DNA of 64,000 bases, taken from positions 5,795,501-5,859,500 of the forward strand of contig NZ_CP108143.1 in the NCBI RefSeq assembly GCF_036206005.1, in the 5' to 3' direction. Under the pieces are notes generated by a model. It made no database searches. It was not told where the DNA came from and saw only the letters and a program-made list of their open reading frames with translations. Source of the DNA: Streptomyces sp. NBC_00178 (lineage in GTDB: Bacteria; Actinomycetota; Actinomycetes; Streptomycetales; Streptomycetaceae). The position numbers and the translations under genes were made by a program. Positions within the stretch are counted from its first letter, which is position 1. The number at the start of each line of letters is the position of its first letter. Shown piece after piece: positions 17,099 through 27,826 of the stretch.

Positions 17099-18628
17099 TC
17101 AGATGTCCCGGAAGATCTCGATCTGCGCCCCCACCGAGTTCAGCCGCTCCGCCAGCTCCTCGTACCCCCGGTTGATCACGTACACGTTGCGCAGGACCGA
17201 CGTCCCCTCTGCCGCCATCATCGCCAGCAGCACCACCACCGCCGGTCGCAGTGCGGGCGGGCACATCATCTCGGCGGCGCGCCAGCGGGTCGGGCCCTCG
17301 ACGAGGACGCGGTGCGGGTCCAGCAACTGGAGTCGGCCACCGAGGCGGTTGAGGTCGGTGAGGTAGATCGCGCGGTTGTCGTAGACCCAGTCGTGGATCA
17401 GGGTCTTGCCGTGTGCGGAGGCCGCGATCGCCGCGAAGAACGGCACGTTGTCGATGTTCAGGCCCGGGAAGGGCATCGGGTGGATCTTGTCGATGGGGGC
17501 CTCCAGCTTGGAGGGCCGCACGGTCAGGTCCACCAGGCGGGTGCGGCCGTTGTCGGCCGCGTACTCGGGCGTCCGGTCGCAGTCGACGCCCATCTCCTCC
17601 AGTACCGCGAGCTCGATCTCCAGGAACTCGATCGGGACGCGACGGATCGTCAGCTCGGACTCCGTCACCACGGCGGCGGCCAGCAGGCTCATCGCCTCGA
17701 CCGGGTCCTCGGAGGGGGAGTAGTCGACGTCCACGTCGATCTCCGGCACGCCGTGCACGGTGAGCGTGGTCGTGCCGACGCCCTCGACCCGCACCCCGAG
17801 GGCCTCCAGGAAGAAGCAGAGGTCCTGGACCATGTAGTTGGAGGAGGCGTTGCGGATGACGGTCGTGCCGTCGTGGCGCGCGGCGGCCAGCAGGGCGTTC
17901 TCGGTCACCGTGTCGCCGCGCTCGGTCAGCACGATGGGGCGGCCCGGCCGGACCTCGCGGTCGACCTGTGCGTGGTAGAGCCCGTCGGTCGCGGCAATTT
18001 CCAGGCCGAAGCGGCGCAGCGCGATCATGTGCGGCTCGATGGTGCGCGTGCCGAGGTCGCAGCCGCCGGCGTACGGCAGGGTGAAGCGGTCCATCCGGTG
18101 CAGGAGCGGGCCGAGGAACATGATGATGGAGCGCGTCCGGCGGGCGGCGTCCGCGTCGATGGCCTCCAGCTCCAGCTGGGCGGGCGGCAGGATCTCGAGG
18201 TCGACGCCGTCGTTGATCCAGCGGGTGCGCACTCCGATGGAGTTGAGGACCTCCAGCAGCCGGAAGACCTCCTCGATGCGGGCCACCCGGCGCAGCACGG
18301 TGCGGCCCTTGTTGAGCAGGGAGCCGCAGAGCAGCGCGACGCAGGCGTTCTTGCTCGTCTTGACGTCGATGGAGCCGGAGAGGTGGCGTCCGCCGACCAC
18401 GCGCAGATGCATCGGTCCGGAGTAGCCGAGGGACACGATCTCGCTGTCGAGGGCCTCGCCGATGCGGGCGATCATCTCAAGGCTGATGTTCTGGTTGCCG
18501 CGCTCGATACGGTTGACGGCGCTCTGACTCGTGGCGAGCGCCTCGGCGAGCTGGGTCTGTGTCCAGCCGCGATGCTGACGGGCGTCACGGATGAGCTTGC
18601 CGATACGTGCGAGGTAGTCGTCTTCCAT
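17099..18628 (-). CDS. HTH (XRE)-fused UDP-N-acetylglucosamine 1-carboxyvinyltransferase (second MurA)
   Basis: A 509-residue two-domain protein. Residues ~8-65 are a Cro/C1-type helix-turn-helix (LIRDARQHRGWTQTQLAEAL, then TSQSAVNRIERGNQNIS). Residues ~72-505 form a complete enolpyruvyl transferase that adds phosphoenolpyruvate to UDP-GlcNAc in peptidoglycan synthesis. The substrate-binding SKNA (92-95) and the active-site loop AGGCDLGTR with Cys190 are kept, as is the terminal NRGYEELAERLNSVGA. Ordinary MurA is ~420-450 residues without a DNA-binding domain. From memory the S. coelicolor orthologue is SCO5998, next to aconitase, as here. A perfect-armed palindrome lies 13 bp before the start (18641-18656), suggesting self-regulation; that is inference. 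Confidence 0.9.
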   Translation of the reverse strand: MEDDYLARIGKLIRDARQHRGWTQTQLAEALATSQSAVNRIERGNQNISLEMIARIGEALDSEIVSLGYSGPMHLRVVGGRHLSGSIDVKTSKNACVALLCGSLLNKGRTVLRRVARIEEVFRLLEVLNSIGVRTRWINDGVDLEILPPAQLELEAIDADAARRTRSIIMFLGPLLHRMDRFTLPYAGGCDLGTRTIEPHMIALRRFGLEIAATDGLYHAQVDREVRPGRPIVLTERGDTVTENALLAAARHDGTTVIRNASSNYMVQDLCFFLEALGVRVEGVGTTTLTVHGVPEIDVDVDYSPSEDPVEAMSLLAAAVVTESELTIRRVPIEFLEIELAVLEEMGVDCDRTPEYAADNGRTRLVDLTVRPSKLEAPIDKIHPMPFPGLNIDNVPFFAAIAASAHGKTLIHDWVYDNRAIYLTDLNRLGGRLQLLDPHRVLVEGPTRWRAAEMMCPPALRPAVVVLLAMMAAEGTSVLRNVYVINRGYEELAERLNSVGAQIEIFRDI

Positions 18629-18640
18629 GCCCGGAACGCT

Positions 18641-18656
18641 ATCTCACATATGAGAT
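18641..18656 (-). promoter_or_regulatory. palindromic operator before the HTH-MurA gene
   Basis: ATCTCA-CATA-TGAGAT, perfect 6-bp arms, 12 bp upstream of the start. The position suits repression by an HTH protein, plausibly the HTH-MurA product itself. Confidence 0.55.
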
Positions 18657-18712
18657 GAAGATCGTGCCGGGGGTGTCCGAGTCGCGTAACAACACCGTGC
18701 CGGGCCGCGAAT

Positions 18713-18740
18713 GGGCGCCTGATACAAGGATCAGGCGCCC
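18713..18740 (-). terminator. terminator downstream of the DUF4236 gene
   Basis: A perfect 11-bp stem, GGGCGCCTGAT (18713-18723) and ATCAGGCGCCC (18730-18740), with a 6-nt loop, ~40 bp past the stop at 18780. Confidence 0.75.
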
Positions 18741-18779
18741 GCCGCGACCCGGCGTGTGGTGTTCCGCCGATCGGGTGAG

Positions 18780-18980
18780 TCAGCTGCGGCGGCTGCGCTT
18801 GGTCGTCTTGCGCCAGCCGAAGGGCCCGGGCAGGTCCATCGACGTGGTGCGCCGGCCGGTGCTGCTGTGGGTGCGCTTGGGGCCGTGCCGTCCACCGGTC
18901 GTGACGGACCACGAGCGACGGTTGATGTTCAGCCGGACGCCCGGAAGGATCTGAAAGCTCTTGCGGAATGTGAGCGGCAT
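18780..18980 (-). CDS. DUF4236 domain protein
   Basis: A 66-residue basic protein that is almost entirely the DUF4236 motif: FRKSFQILPGVRLNINRR followed by SWSVTTGG. The ribosome site GAGGAGG lies about 8 nt upstream of the ATG. Its function is unknown; members are often short and sometimes fused to other domains. It sits alone between its own terminator and the GNAT gene. Confidence 0.8.
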   Translation of the reverse strand: MPLTFRKSFQILPGVRLNINRRSWSVTTGGRHGPKRTHSSTGRRTTSMDLPGPFGWRKTTKRSRRS

Positions 18981-19172
18981 CTGCGCCTCCTCTGTCGGGA
19001 GTACGGGTATCCCGAAGCGGCCGGGTCATGCGCGCGAAATCAAACGGACCGGTCCGTGCCCACACCGTACGTCGCCGCGTCACGCCAGGGGACCCGGTGG
19101 CAGGCCGGCCGCCGGCGCGGGCAGGGGTCACCGCCTGACCTGACGTCGCGTCAGCCGACCGGGTCCGGGTAT

Positions 19173-19838
19173 TCAGCTGACCGGGTCCGGCCCCCGCAGT
19201 GCGTTGGCCAGGGGTGCCACCACGTGCCATCCCGTCGCCTCGTACAGGGCCCGGCCCTCCGCCGTCGACGCCAGCAGACCCACCGTGGCTCCGCGCTCGG
19301 TGGCCGCGTCGACGAGCGTGTGGATGATCACCCGGCCGAGCCCGCGGCGCCGGTGGGCGGGATGGGTCTCGATCTTGTCGACGACCGCCGTGGTGCCGTC
19401 GACGGAGGTCTGGCCGCGCGCGGCGACCGTGCCGTCGGGCGCGTGCACCCGGGCGTGGACGACGCCGGACCGTGTCCAGCTGCGGAGCCGGTAGCCGCCG
19501 GGGAGCGGGGGCGGGGTGCGGACGGTGTTCGCGTCCAGGTCGATGGACATCAGGCATCCGGGGGCGCTGGGCACGGACCAGCCCGGCCCGATCCAGGAGG
19601 CGAGCGACTCCGCCGGCACGAAGGCCTTGAGCCAGACGCCGGGGCCGGTGGCGCCTCCGGTGAGCTCGCGCACCGTCGCCTCGTCCGCGGTGGGCAGGAC
19701 GTGGCTCATGACGTGCCCGGGCAGTCCGAGGGACACGGTGAACCCCCAAGGCAGGGCCGCCGGTTCGACGGCGCCGCGCGAGAGGGCCCAGCCGCGGACC
19801 CATGCCCGCACTGCCTCGGTGGTGTTGGTGAAGTGCAC
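19173..19838 (-). CDS. GNAT-family N-acetyltransferase
   Basis: A 221-residue protein with a C-terminal GNAT fold: VVDKIETHPAHRRRGLGRVI is the acetyl-CoA-binding motif A (R-x-x-G-x-G form), followed by ERGATVGLLASTAEGRALYE and TGWHVV. The N-terminal half has no recognised domain. The GTG at 19838 is chosen because GGGAAGG lies 6 nt upstream. Upstream in-frame codons extend to 20108 but are low-quality, Arg/Pro-rich shadow sequence. The acyl acceptor is unknown. It is divergent from the aconitase gene, so operators at 20076-20154 could in principle serve both. Confidence 0.85.
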   Translation of the reverse strand: MHFTNTTEAVRAWVRGWALSRGAVEPAALPWGFTVSLGLPGHVMSHVLPTADEATVRELTGGATGPGVWLKAFVPAESLASWIGPGWSVPSAPGCLMSIDLDANTVRTPPPLPGGYRLRSWTRSGVVHARVHAPDGTVAARGQTSVDGTTAVVDKIETHPAHRRRGLGRVIIHTLVDAATERGATVGLLASTAEGRALYEATGWHVVAPLANALRGPDPVS

Positions 19839-20075
19839 GGCGCCTTCCCGGGCGTGGTCGTCATCTGTCTGTGCCTGCCCCACCGGGCGCGTGGAGCGGA
19901 GCGCTCGGTGACCGCTCGTCACGCTGAGGTGCGCGCGTCCGGCGTCCCCGCGAGGGCGCGGCCCCCGCCAGGGTGCGGCGGGCTCCTTACGGCCCGGGTG
20001 CGGCCGTGCGTCATCGCGGAGTGGCGCCGGACACGGGCGCCCGGGCATGACCGCGCGGCGGCGATGTACTAGAGT

Positions 20076-20093
20076 TATCTCGACATCGAGATA
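20076..20093 (+). promoter_or_regulatory. 18-bp palindrome upstream of aconitase (MarR/TamR-like site)
   Basis: TATCTCGACATCGAGATA: 8-bp arms around CA. MarR-family sites in streptomycetes often look like this. TamR, which links aconitase to oxidative stress in S. coelicolor, is a candidate; the match to its published site is from memory and unverified. Confidence 0.6.
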
Positions 20094-20122
20094 TCTGCCG
20101 AAGCGCACCGCAGCCGCCGCTC

Positions 20123-20154
20123 GGTAAGGGTTACCTAACTAATCCTTACCTTAG
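20123..20154 (+). promoter_or_regulatory. inverted repeat resembling an iron (DmdR/IdeR-type) box
   Basis: GGTAAGGGTT (20123-20132) and AATCCTTACC (20141-20150) form 10-bp arms with one mismatch around ACCTAACT. The TTAGGTAA-like composition recalls DtxR-family iron boxes. Its position 80-115 bp before the aconitase start fits control of an iron-sulfur enzyme. The call is tentative. Confidence 0.45.
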
Positions 20155-20236
20155 CGGATGGTGGGGGCCGCAGGCGGCGCCGGCCGCACATGAGGCGCGG
20201 CGCGGTTGAACGCGCACATTGAAGAAGGAGACTGTC

Positions 20237-22951
<2,715 letters not shown>

Positions 22952-22970
22952 AGGCACCGCGAAGTGAGCG

Positions 22971-22998
22971 AGGGCCGCACCCCCGGGGTGCGGCCCTT
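22971..22998 (+). terminator. acnA terminator
   Basis: AGGGCCGCACCCC and GGGGTGCGGCCCT pair almost perfectly with a minimal loop, 20 bp after the acnA stop and 23 bp before the ROK gene. Confidence 0.85.
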
Positions 22999-23020
22999 CG
23001 CCGTTAGGGTCGAAGGTCTG

Positions 23021-24250
23021 ATGAAGAACAACCTCGCCTCTCCCGCCGCCAAGGCCGGGCACGAGTCCGTGCGGCGCCACAACCTGAGCCTCGTCCTGCG
23101 GACCGTGCGCGACGAGGGCGAGGTCACCCGGGCCAGGGTGGCGAGCCTCGTGGGGCTCACCAGGGCCGCCGTCTCCTCCCTCGTCGAGGAACTCCTCGCC
23201 CTGGACTGCCTCAGCGAGTCCGGCAAGACCTCCAGCGGCTCGGCCGGGCGCCCCGGCACCGTGCTGAAGCTCTCCAGGACCGGCCCGGCGGGTCTCGGGG
23301 TGGAGATCAACATCGACTACGTGTCGGTGTGTGCGGTCGACCTCACCGGTACCGACCGGGTCCGCGTCACGGAACACACCGACCACCGCAACGTCCCGCC
23401 CGCCGAGGCCCTGGCCCACGCCGCCCGGCTCACCAGCCGCGTCATCGCCTCCACCCAGGAGCAGGAACTGCGCGTGGTCGGCGTCGAGTTGGCGCTTCCC
23501 GGCCTCGTGTCCGGCGGCGTCGTCCGGCAGGCACCCAACCTGGGATGGAGCAGGGTCGCGGCCGAGGGCATCTTCGGGCAGGCGCTTAGCACGCTGCGCC
23601 CGGCCGGCCGGGCGCTCGCGGTCGGCTCCGACAACGAGGCGAACCTGGCGGCGCTGGCCGAGCTCTGGTTCGGCGGGCTCGACGGCGTACGCACCTTCCT
23701 CTACCTCACGGGTGAGATCGGCGTGGGCGGCGCACTCGTGGTGAACGGCGAGATGCTGCGGGGCGCGCACGGCTTCGCGGGAGAGATCGGGCACGTCGTC
23801 GTCGACCCCGACGGCCCGCTGTGCCGCTGCGGGGCGCACGGCTGCCTGGAGCAGTACGCGGGCAGAGCGGCCCTGCTGCGGGCGGCGGGCATCGACCCCG
23901 CCACGGGTGTACGCGGGATCGCCGAGCTGGAACAGCGGGCCACGGCGGGCGAGGCGCGCGCCGTCACCGCGCTGAGCGAGGCGGGGGACCGGCTGGGCGT
24001 GGTCCTGGCGGGCGCGGTCAACCTCTTCGACCCGGAGGCGGTCGTGCTGGGCGGGATCTACCGGAACCTGATGCCGTGGCTGGAGGGGCCGGCCGACGCC
24101 CAGCTCACCCGTCGGGTGGTCTCGGGCCGCTGGCACGAGAACGGCAGCCGCCTGAGGGCGTCGTCCGTCTCCGGCGACGCGGCGCGGGGTGCGGCGGCCC
24201 GGGTGGTGCAGGACGTGCTGGGCAATCCGGCGGCGTACGCGACGCGGTGA
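23021..24250 (+). CDS. ROK-family transcriptional regulator
   Basis: A 409-residue regulator. Residues ~15-75 form a winged helix (LRTVRDEGEVTRARVASLVG, then LTRAAVSSLVEELLALDCL). The ROK sugar-kinase-like domain follows, with GVEINIDYVSVCAVD, a zinc site CRCGAHGCLEQYAG and the EIGHVVVDPDG motif. ROK regulators bind sugars or sugar phosphates, but no sugar genes are adjacent. The ATG is chosen because GAAGG lies ~5 nt upstream; earlier in-frame codons fall in the acnA terminator. The ligand and targets are unknown. Confidence 0.88.
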   Translation: MKNNLASPAAKAGHESVRRHNLSLVLRTVRDEGEVTRARVASLVGLTRAAVSSLVEELLALDCLSESGKTSSGSAGRPGTVLKLSRTGPAGLGVEINIDYVSVCAVDLTGTDRVRVTEHTDHRNVPPAEALAHAARLTSRVIASTQEQELRVVGVELALPGLVSGGVVRQAPNLGWSRVAAEGIFGQALSTLRPAGRALAVGSDNEANLAALAELWFGGLDGVRTFLYLTGEIGVGGALVVNGEMLRGAHGFAGEIGHVVVDPDGPLCRCGAHGCLEQYAGRAALLRAAGIDPATGVRGIAELEQRATAGEARAVTALSEAGDRLGVVLAGAVNLFDPEAVVLGGIYRNLMPWLEGPADAQLTRRVVSGRWHENGSRLRASSVSGDAARGAAARVVQDVLGNPAAYATR

Positions 24251-24293
24251 GGGGGCGGGCGACGGCGGGCACTTCGGGAAACCCGTCCGTCGC

Positions 24294-24908
24294 TCAGAGG
24301 TCCAGGGCTCGTGGAAGGGTGGCAGTGACCGCTGCCACATGAGAGGGAAGGTTCTCCGAGACCCATGATGTGGCCAGGTCCAGGAAACTCTCCAGATCGC
24401 GCTCCGCGCCTTCGACGAGCCGGCGGAGCTCGATGACGGAAAGCTCGATCACCGGGCTGTCGCCCTGCTCGCAGTCGACGATCAGCCGCACGTCCCCGCC
24501 CACACGCTCGGCCACCGGGTCGGGATCATGGCCGAAGGAGACCCGGCCACAGCCCTCGATGACGTCGTGCCACGCACGCCGCTCCTCCAGCCCGTGGCAG
24601 CAGCCCGGCGCGAAAGTGATGCCCGCGAGCGTGTCGGTCACCCGCAGGCCTCCGGCCACGAAGAGGTCTTCGAAAGTCAGCAGCCCGTGGAGAAACGATC
24701 CGAGGGGGTCACCCGGCCTTGGGGGCCGGCCGTCGTGCTCGGGGTCCAGGTCGTTGCTTGCGGCGATACGCATCACCCCGGCCGCGACCTCGTCCGGGGT
24801 GAGACCGCCGTCGAGGACCAAGTGGTCCGTGCGACCGGCTTCGGCCACGGGCCAGAGGGTGAAGTCACGGGTGGAGAAGGTTTCCAGGACGGGCTGCATC
24901 ACGAGCAT
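24294..24908 (-). CDS. hypothetical protein
   Basis: A 204-residue acidic soluble protein with no recognised domain and no signal peptide. It has a Cys pair (FAPGCCHGLEER) and a C-terminal helical stretch (IELRRLVEGAERDLESFLDL). The ribosome site GGAGG lies 9 nt before the ATG. C-biased codons support real coding. It stands alone between the convergent ROK gene and the dehalogenase unit. Confidence 0.7.
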   Translation of the reverse strand: MLVMQPVLETFSTRDFTLWPVAEAGRTDHLVLDGGLTPDEVAAGVMRIAASNDLDPEHDGRPPRPGDPLGSFLHGLLTFEDLFVAGGLRVTDTLAGITFAPGCCHGLEERRAWHDVIEGCGRVSFGHDPDPVAERVGGDVRLIVDCEQGDSPVIELSVIELRRLVEGAERDLESFLDLATSWVSENLPSHVAAVTATLPRALDL

Positions 24909-24980
24909 GGAGCCAGTCCTCCGTGATGCCCGCCGTCGCCGCCGCTGAATTGTCGGCGGGCGACCGCGCCGCGTGGAGGC

Positions 24981-25838
24981 CTACCGCAGCCCCCGGCGGT
25001 CCGCCCAGGCGGAGATCGCGGCGGCGATCTCCGTGGGGCGGTCCTCCGGGGCGTGGTGGCCCGCGGTCCCGCAGTGGACCGTTTCGAGCGCGGCCATGTG
25101 CGTGGCGCACCACGTGGCCGTCTCGGGGCCGATCAGCAGCGTCGGCGATCCCTCGAAGGTCATGAGCAGCTTCGGGACGTCTTCGCTCTTCGCGAGCCAC
25201 GCGTCGTACGCCTCGATGCGGGTGACGAGCTCCGCGGGCTCGCCGTCGAGGGGGATCTGGCGGGCCCACGCGAGCAGAGGCAGGCGGCTCCGGGCATCCG
25301 GGAAGGGCGCGAGGTAGGGAGCCAGCGCGGCTTCGTCCAACGGATTCAGCACGCCTCCGGTGAAGGCCTGGCGGATGAACAGGTCGTCGTCCAGGACCAG
25401 TTCCTCGCCCCTGCCCGGGGTCCGGATCGTCTCCGAGCGCCTGCGGGCCTGAGGGGAGAGGTCGTCCCCTGTCATGGGCTTGACGATGCTCTCCAGGAAG
25501 GCGACGCCGAGCACCCGGCCGGGATTGCGGGCCGCCCAGTCGAAGGCGAGCGCTCCGCCCCAGTCGTGGCCGACCAGGACCACCCGGTCGAGCCGGAGTG
25601 CGTCGAACCAGGCGTCGAGGTAGCGGGCGTGGTCGTCGAAGCGGTAGGCGATGTCCGGCTTGCCGGATCTCCCCATCCCGATGAGGTCCGGGGCGAGCAG
25701 GCGCCTGGCGCCCAGCCCGGGAATGACGTTCCTCCACACGTGCGAGGAGCCCGGGTTGCCGTGGAGGAGGACGAAGGCCGTCCCGCTCCCGGTGTCCTCG
25801 TAGTACAGGGTCGAGTCGAGTACGCGTAACGCGGGCAC
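24981..25838 (-). CDS. haloalkane dehalogenase-like alpha/beta hydrolase
   Basis: A 285-residue alpha/beta hydrolase with the catalytic set of type II haloalkane dehalogenases. Asp92 in VGHDWGG is the nucleophile where esterases have Ser. Trp93 and Asn28 (HGNPGSSHVW) are the halide-binding residues, Glu116 (FLESIVKP) the acid and His261 (GHHAPED) the base. Such enzymes hydrolyse carbon-halogen bonds, or in some natural roles related substrates; the real substrate is unknown. A MarR gene lies 14 bp upstream in the same direction, forming a two-gene unit probably controlled by that regulator. Epoxide hydrolase is an alternative but would normally have a Tyr pair in the lid. Confidence 0.85.
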   Translation of the reverse strand: MPALRVLDSTLYYEDTGSGTAFVLLHGNPGSSHVWRNVIPGLGARRLLAPDLIGMGRSGKPDIAYRFDDHARYLDAWFDALRLDRVVLVGHDWGGALAFDWAARNPGRVLGVAFLESIVKPMTGDDLSPQARRRSETIRTPGRGEELVLDDDLFIRQAFTGGVLNPLDEAALAPYLAPFPDARSRLPLLAWARQIPLDGEPAELVTRIEAYDAWLAKSEDVPKLLMTFEGSPTLLIGPETATWCATHMAALETVHCGTAGHHAPEDRPTEIAAAISAWADRRGLR

Positions 25839-25852
25839 GGGCTCTCCTTATG

Positions 25853-26314
25853 TCAGGCCGGCGGGCCGAGAGGTGTGTCGAGGAGCGTCGAGAGGTCGCG
25901 CACCAGCGCCGCCGTTCGCAGGTCGTCCATGCCGCCCAGCGGGGCGAGGAGTCGGTCGTGCAGCGCGCGGACCGTGCGCATCGCCGGGCCGATGGTGCGG
26001 TGGCCGTCGGCCGTCAGCCCGAGCCGCACGACACGGGTGTCCGCAGTGTCGCGTTCCCGCCGGACGAGGCCCGAACTCTCCAGGGACCGAGCCAGCTTCG
26101 AGACGTACAGCGCCTCCAGACCGGTGTGGTCGGCGAGTTGTCGCTGACTCGGCAGCGGACCGGCTCGCTCCATGCCGAACAGGGACGACAGGACGACGTA
26201 CTGAGCATGCGTCAGGTGGAGCGGCGCCAGGGCCTGATCCACGGCTACCCGCCACTTGATCGACAGCCGCCAGACCAGATACCCGGGCGTCATCCCCCGC
26301 GTTCCCTCGCTCAT
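25853..26314 (-). CDS. MarR-family transcriptional regulator
   Basis: A 153-residue winged-helix protein with the MarR layout: YLVWRLSIKWRVAVDQALAP dimer helix, recognition region QRQLADHTGLEALYVSKLAR and wing RRERDTADTRVVRLGLTADG. It is the first gene of the unit with the haloalkane dehalogenase, and a palindrome with repeats lies directly before it (26328-26350), as expected for autorepression. Confidence 0.88.
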   Translation of the reverse strand: MSEGTRGMTPGYLVWRLSIKWRVAVDQALAPLHLTHAQYVVLSSLFGMERAGPLPSQRQLADHTGLEALYVSKLARSLESSGLVRRERDTADTRVVRLGLTADGHRTIGPAMRTVRALHDRLLAPLGGMDDLRTAALVRDLSTLLDTPLGPPA

Positions 26315-26327
26315 GAGAAATAATGTA

Positions 26328-26350
26328 CATGGCTACCATGTTCATGGCTA
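26328..26350 (-). promoter_or_regulatory. operator of the MarR - dehalogenase unit
   Basis: CATGG-CTA-CCATG (26328-26340) overlaps a direct repeat of CATGGCTA (26328-26335 and 26343-26350). It lies 13-36 bp upstream of the MarR start. Confidence 0.6.
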
Positions 26351-26388
26351 CTAAATGTCGGGCCTGCGAACCCCGGCGAAACGCCGAC

Positions 26389-26422
26389 GGGGGCGTACGC
26401 GCGTCACCGCGCGTACGCCCCC
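26389..26422 (-). terminator. terminator of the beta-glucosidase operon
   Basis: A perfect 15-bp stem, GGGGGCGTACGCGCG (26389-26403) and its complement (26408-26422), with TCAC loop, 16 bp after the GH1 stop. Confidence 0.85.
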
Positions 26423-26438
26423 GGCAGGGAGTGGAGTG

Positions 26439-27818
26439 TCAGGCCCGGTGGGCCGCGATCAGCTGCTGGTAGTAGCGGTAGCTGTCCTTCGGCGTGCGCT
26501 CCAGCGTGTCGTAGTCGACCCGGATGATCCCGAACCGCTTCGCGTAGCCCAGCGCCCACTCGAAGTTGTCCAGCAGCGACCAGACGTAGTAGCCGCGTAC
26601 GTCGACCCCGGCGTCCATCGCCGCCCGCAGCGCGGTCAGGTGGGTGCGCAGGTACTCCACCCGGTCCGCGTCGCGGACCGACCCGTCCGCCTCGACCTCG
26701 TCGAACTCCGCCGAGCCGTTCTCCGTGATGTGCACGGGCGGCAGCGCGTCGCCGTACGTCTGCTTCAGCGCGGTCAGCAGGTCGGTGAAGGACTCCGGGA
26801 CGACCGGCCAGCCCATGGCCGTCCTGCGGACGTCCGGGTACTGGCCCTCCGTGTAGCGGTTGTCCGTGGCCACCCGCAGCGCCGGGTCCGCCTCGCGGTG
26901 CGGGGCCGCGGCGACGACGATCGGCCGGTAGTAGTTGATGCCCAGGAAGTCCATCGGCTGGGAGATCAGCTCCAGGTCGCCCTCACGGCGGAAGTCCTGG
27001 CCCGTGATCAGCTCGCCCCAGGTCTCCTCCTCGGTGGCCGGGTAGCGGCCCGCGAGGAGCGGTTCGGTCCACACCAGGTTGTGCTGGGTGTCCGCCCGCA
27101 CGACCGCGGCGAGGTCGGCGTCCGACTCGGTGGCCGGGACGTTGCGGTCCAGGTTCAGCGTGATGCCGGCCTCCCGGACACCCGCCGCGCGCAGCGCGTT
27201 CATCGCGTGTCCGTGCCCGACCAGCAGGTGGTGCGCGGCCGCGAGTGCCCCGCGGCCCTCCTGGGCGCCCGGTGCGTGCCGGCCCACCGAGTAGCCCAGG
27301 AACGCGCTGCACCACGGCTCGTTGAGCGTGATCCAGCGCGGCACCCGGTCGCCGAGGTGCTCGGCGACGATCGCCGTGTACTCGCCGAAGCGCTCCGCCG
27401 TCTCCCGCACACGCCAGCCGCCCTTGTCCTCCAGGGCCTGCGGCAGGTCCCAGTGGTAGAGCGTGGCGGCCGGCTCGATGCCCGCCTCCAGGAGCGAGTC
27501 GACGAGCCGGGAGTAGAAGTCGAGCCCCTTGGGGTTCACGGCGCCGCTGCCCGTGGCCTGGATGCGCGACCAGGCGATCGAGAAGCGGTACGACTCGACA
27601 CCCAGGTCGCGCAGCAGTGCCACGTCCTCGGGGTAGCGGTGGTAGTGGTCGCAGGCGACGTCGCCCGTGTCACCGCCGTCCGTCCGGCCGGGCGTGTGGC
27701 TGTAGGTGTCCCAGATGGACGGGCCGCGGCCGTCTTCCTCCACGGCGCCCTCGATCTGGTACGAGGCCGTGGCCGCGCCGAAGACGAAACCGGGCGGGAA
27801 GACCGGGAAGTCAGTCAT
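26439..27818 (-). CDS. GH1 beta-glucosidase
   Basis: A 459-residue cytoplasmic glycosidase. The start FPPGFVFGAATASYQIEGAV is the GH1 signature. The acid/base Glu167 lies in TLNEPWC and the nucleophile Glu366 in ITENGS. Trp-rich end motif WSLLDNFEWALGY is intact. It is the last gene of a run with two permeases and a binding protein, with 8 bp to the preceding permease. It therefore probably cleaves the oligosaccharide imported by that transporter, releasing glucose. The nearby alpha-xylosidase and xylose isomerase suggest xyloglucan fragments; cellobiose is the alternative. Confidence 0.93.
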   Translation of the reverse strand: MTDFPVFPPGFVFGAATASYQIEGAVEEDGRGPSIWDTYSHTPGRTDGGDTGDVACDHYHRYPEDVALLRDLGVESYRFSIAWSRIQATGSGAVNPKGLDFYSRLVDSLLEAGIEPAATLYHWDLPQALEDKGGWRVRETAERFGEYTAIVAEHLGDRVPRWITLNEPWCSAFLGYSVGRHAPGAQEGRGALAAAHHLLVGHGHAMNALRAAGVREAGITLNLDRNVPATESDADLAAVVRADTQHNLVWTEPLLAGRYPATEEETWGELITGQDFRREGDLELISQPMDFLGINYYRPIVVAAAPHREADPALRVATDNRYTEGQYPDVRRTAMGWPVVPESFTDLLTALKQTYGDALPPVHITENGSAEFDEVEADGSVRDADRVEYLRTHLTALRAAMDAGVDVRGYYVWSLLDNFEWALGYAKRFGIIRVDYDTLERTPKDSYRYYQQLIAAHRA

Positions 27819-27826
27819 GGAAACCC

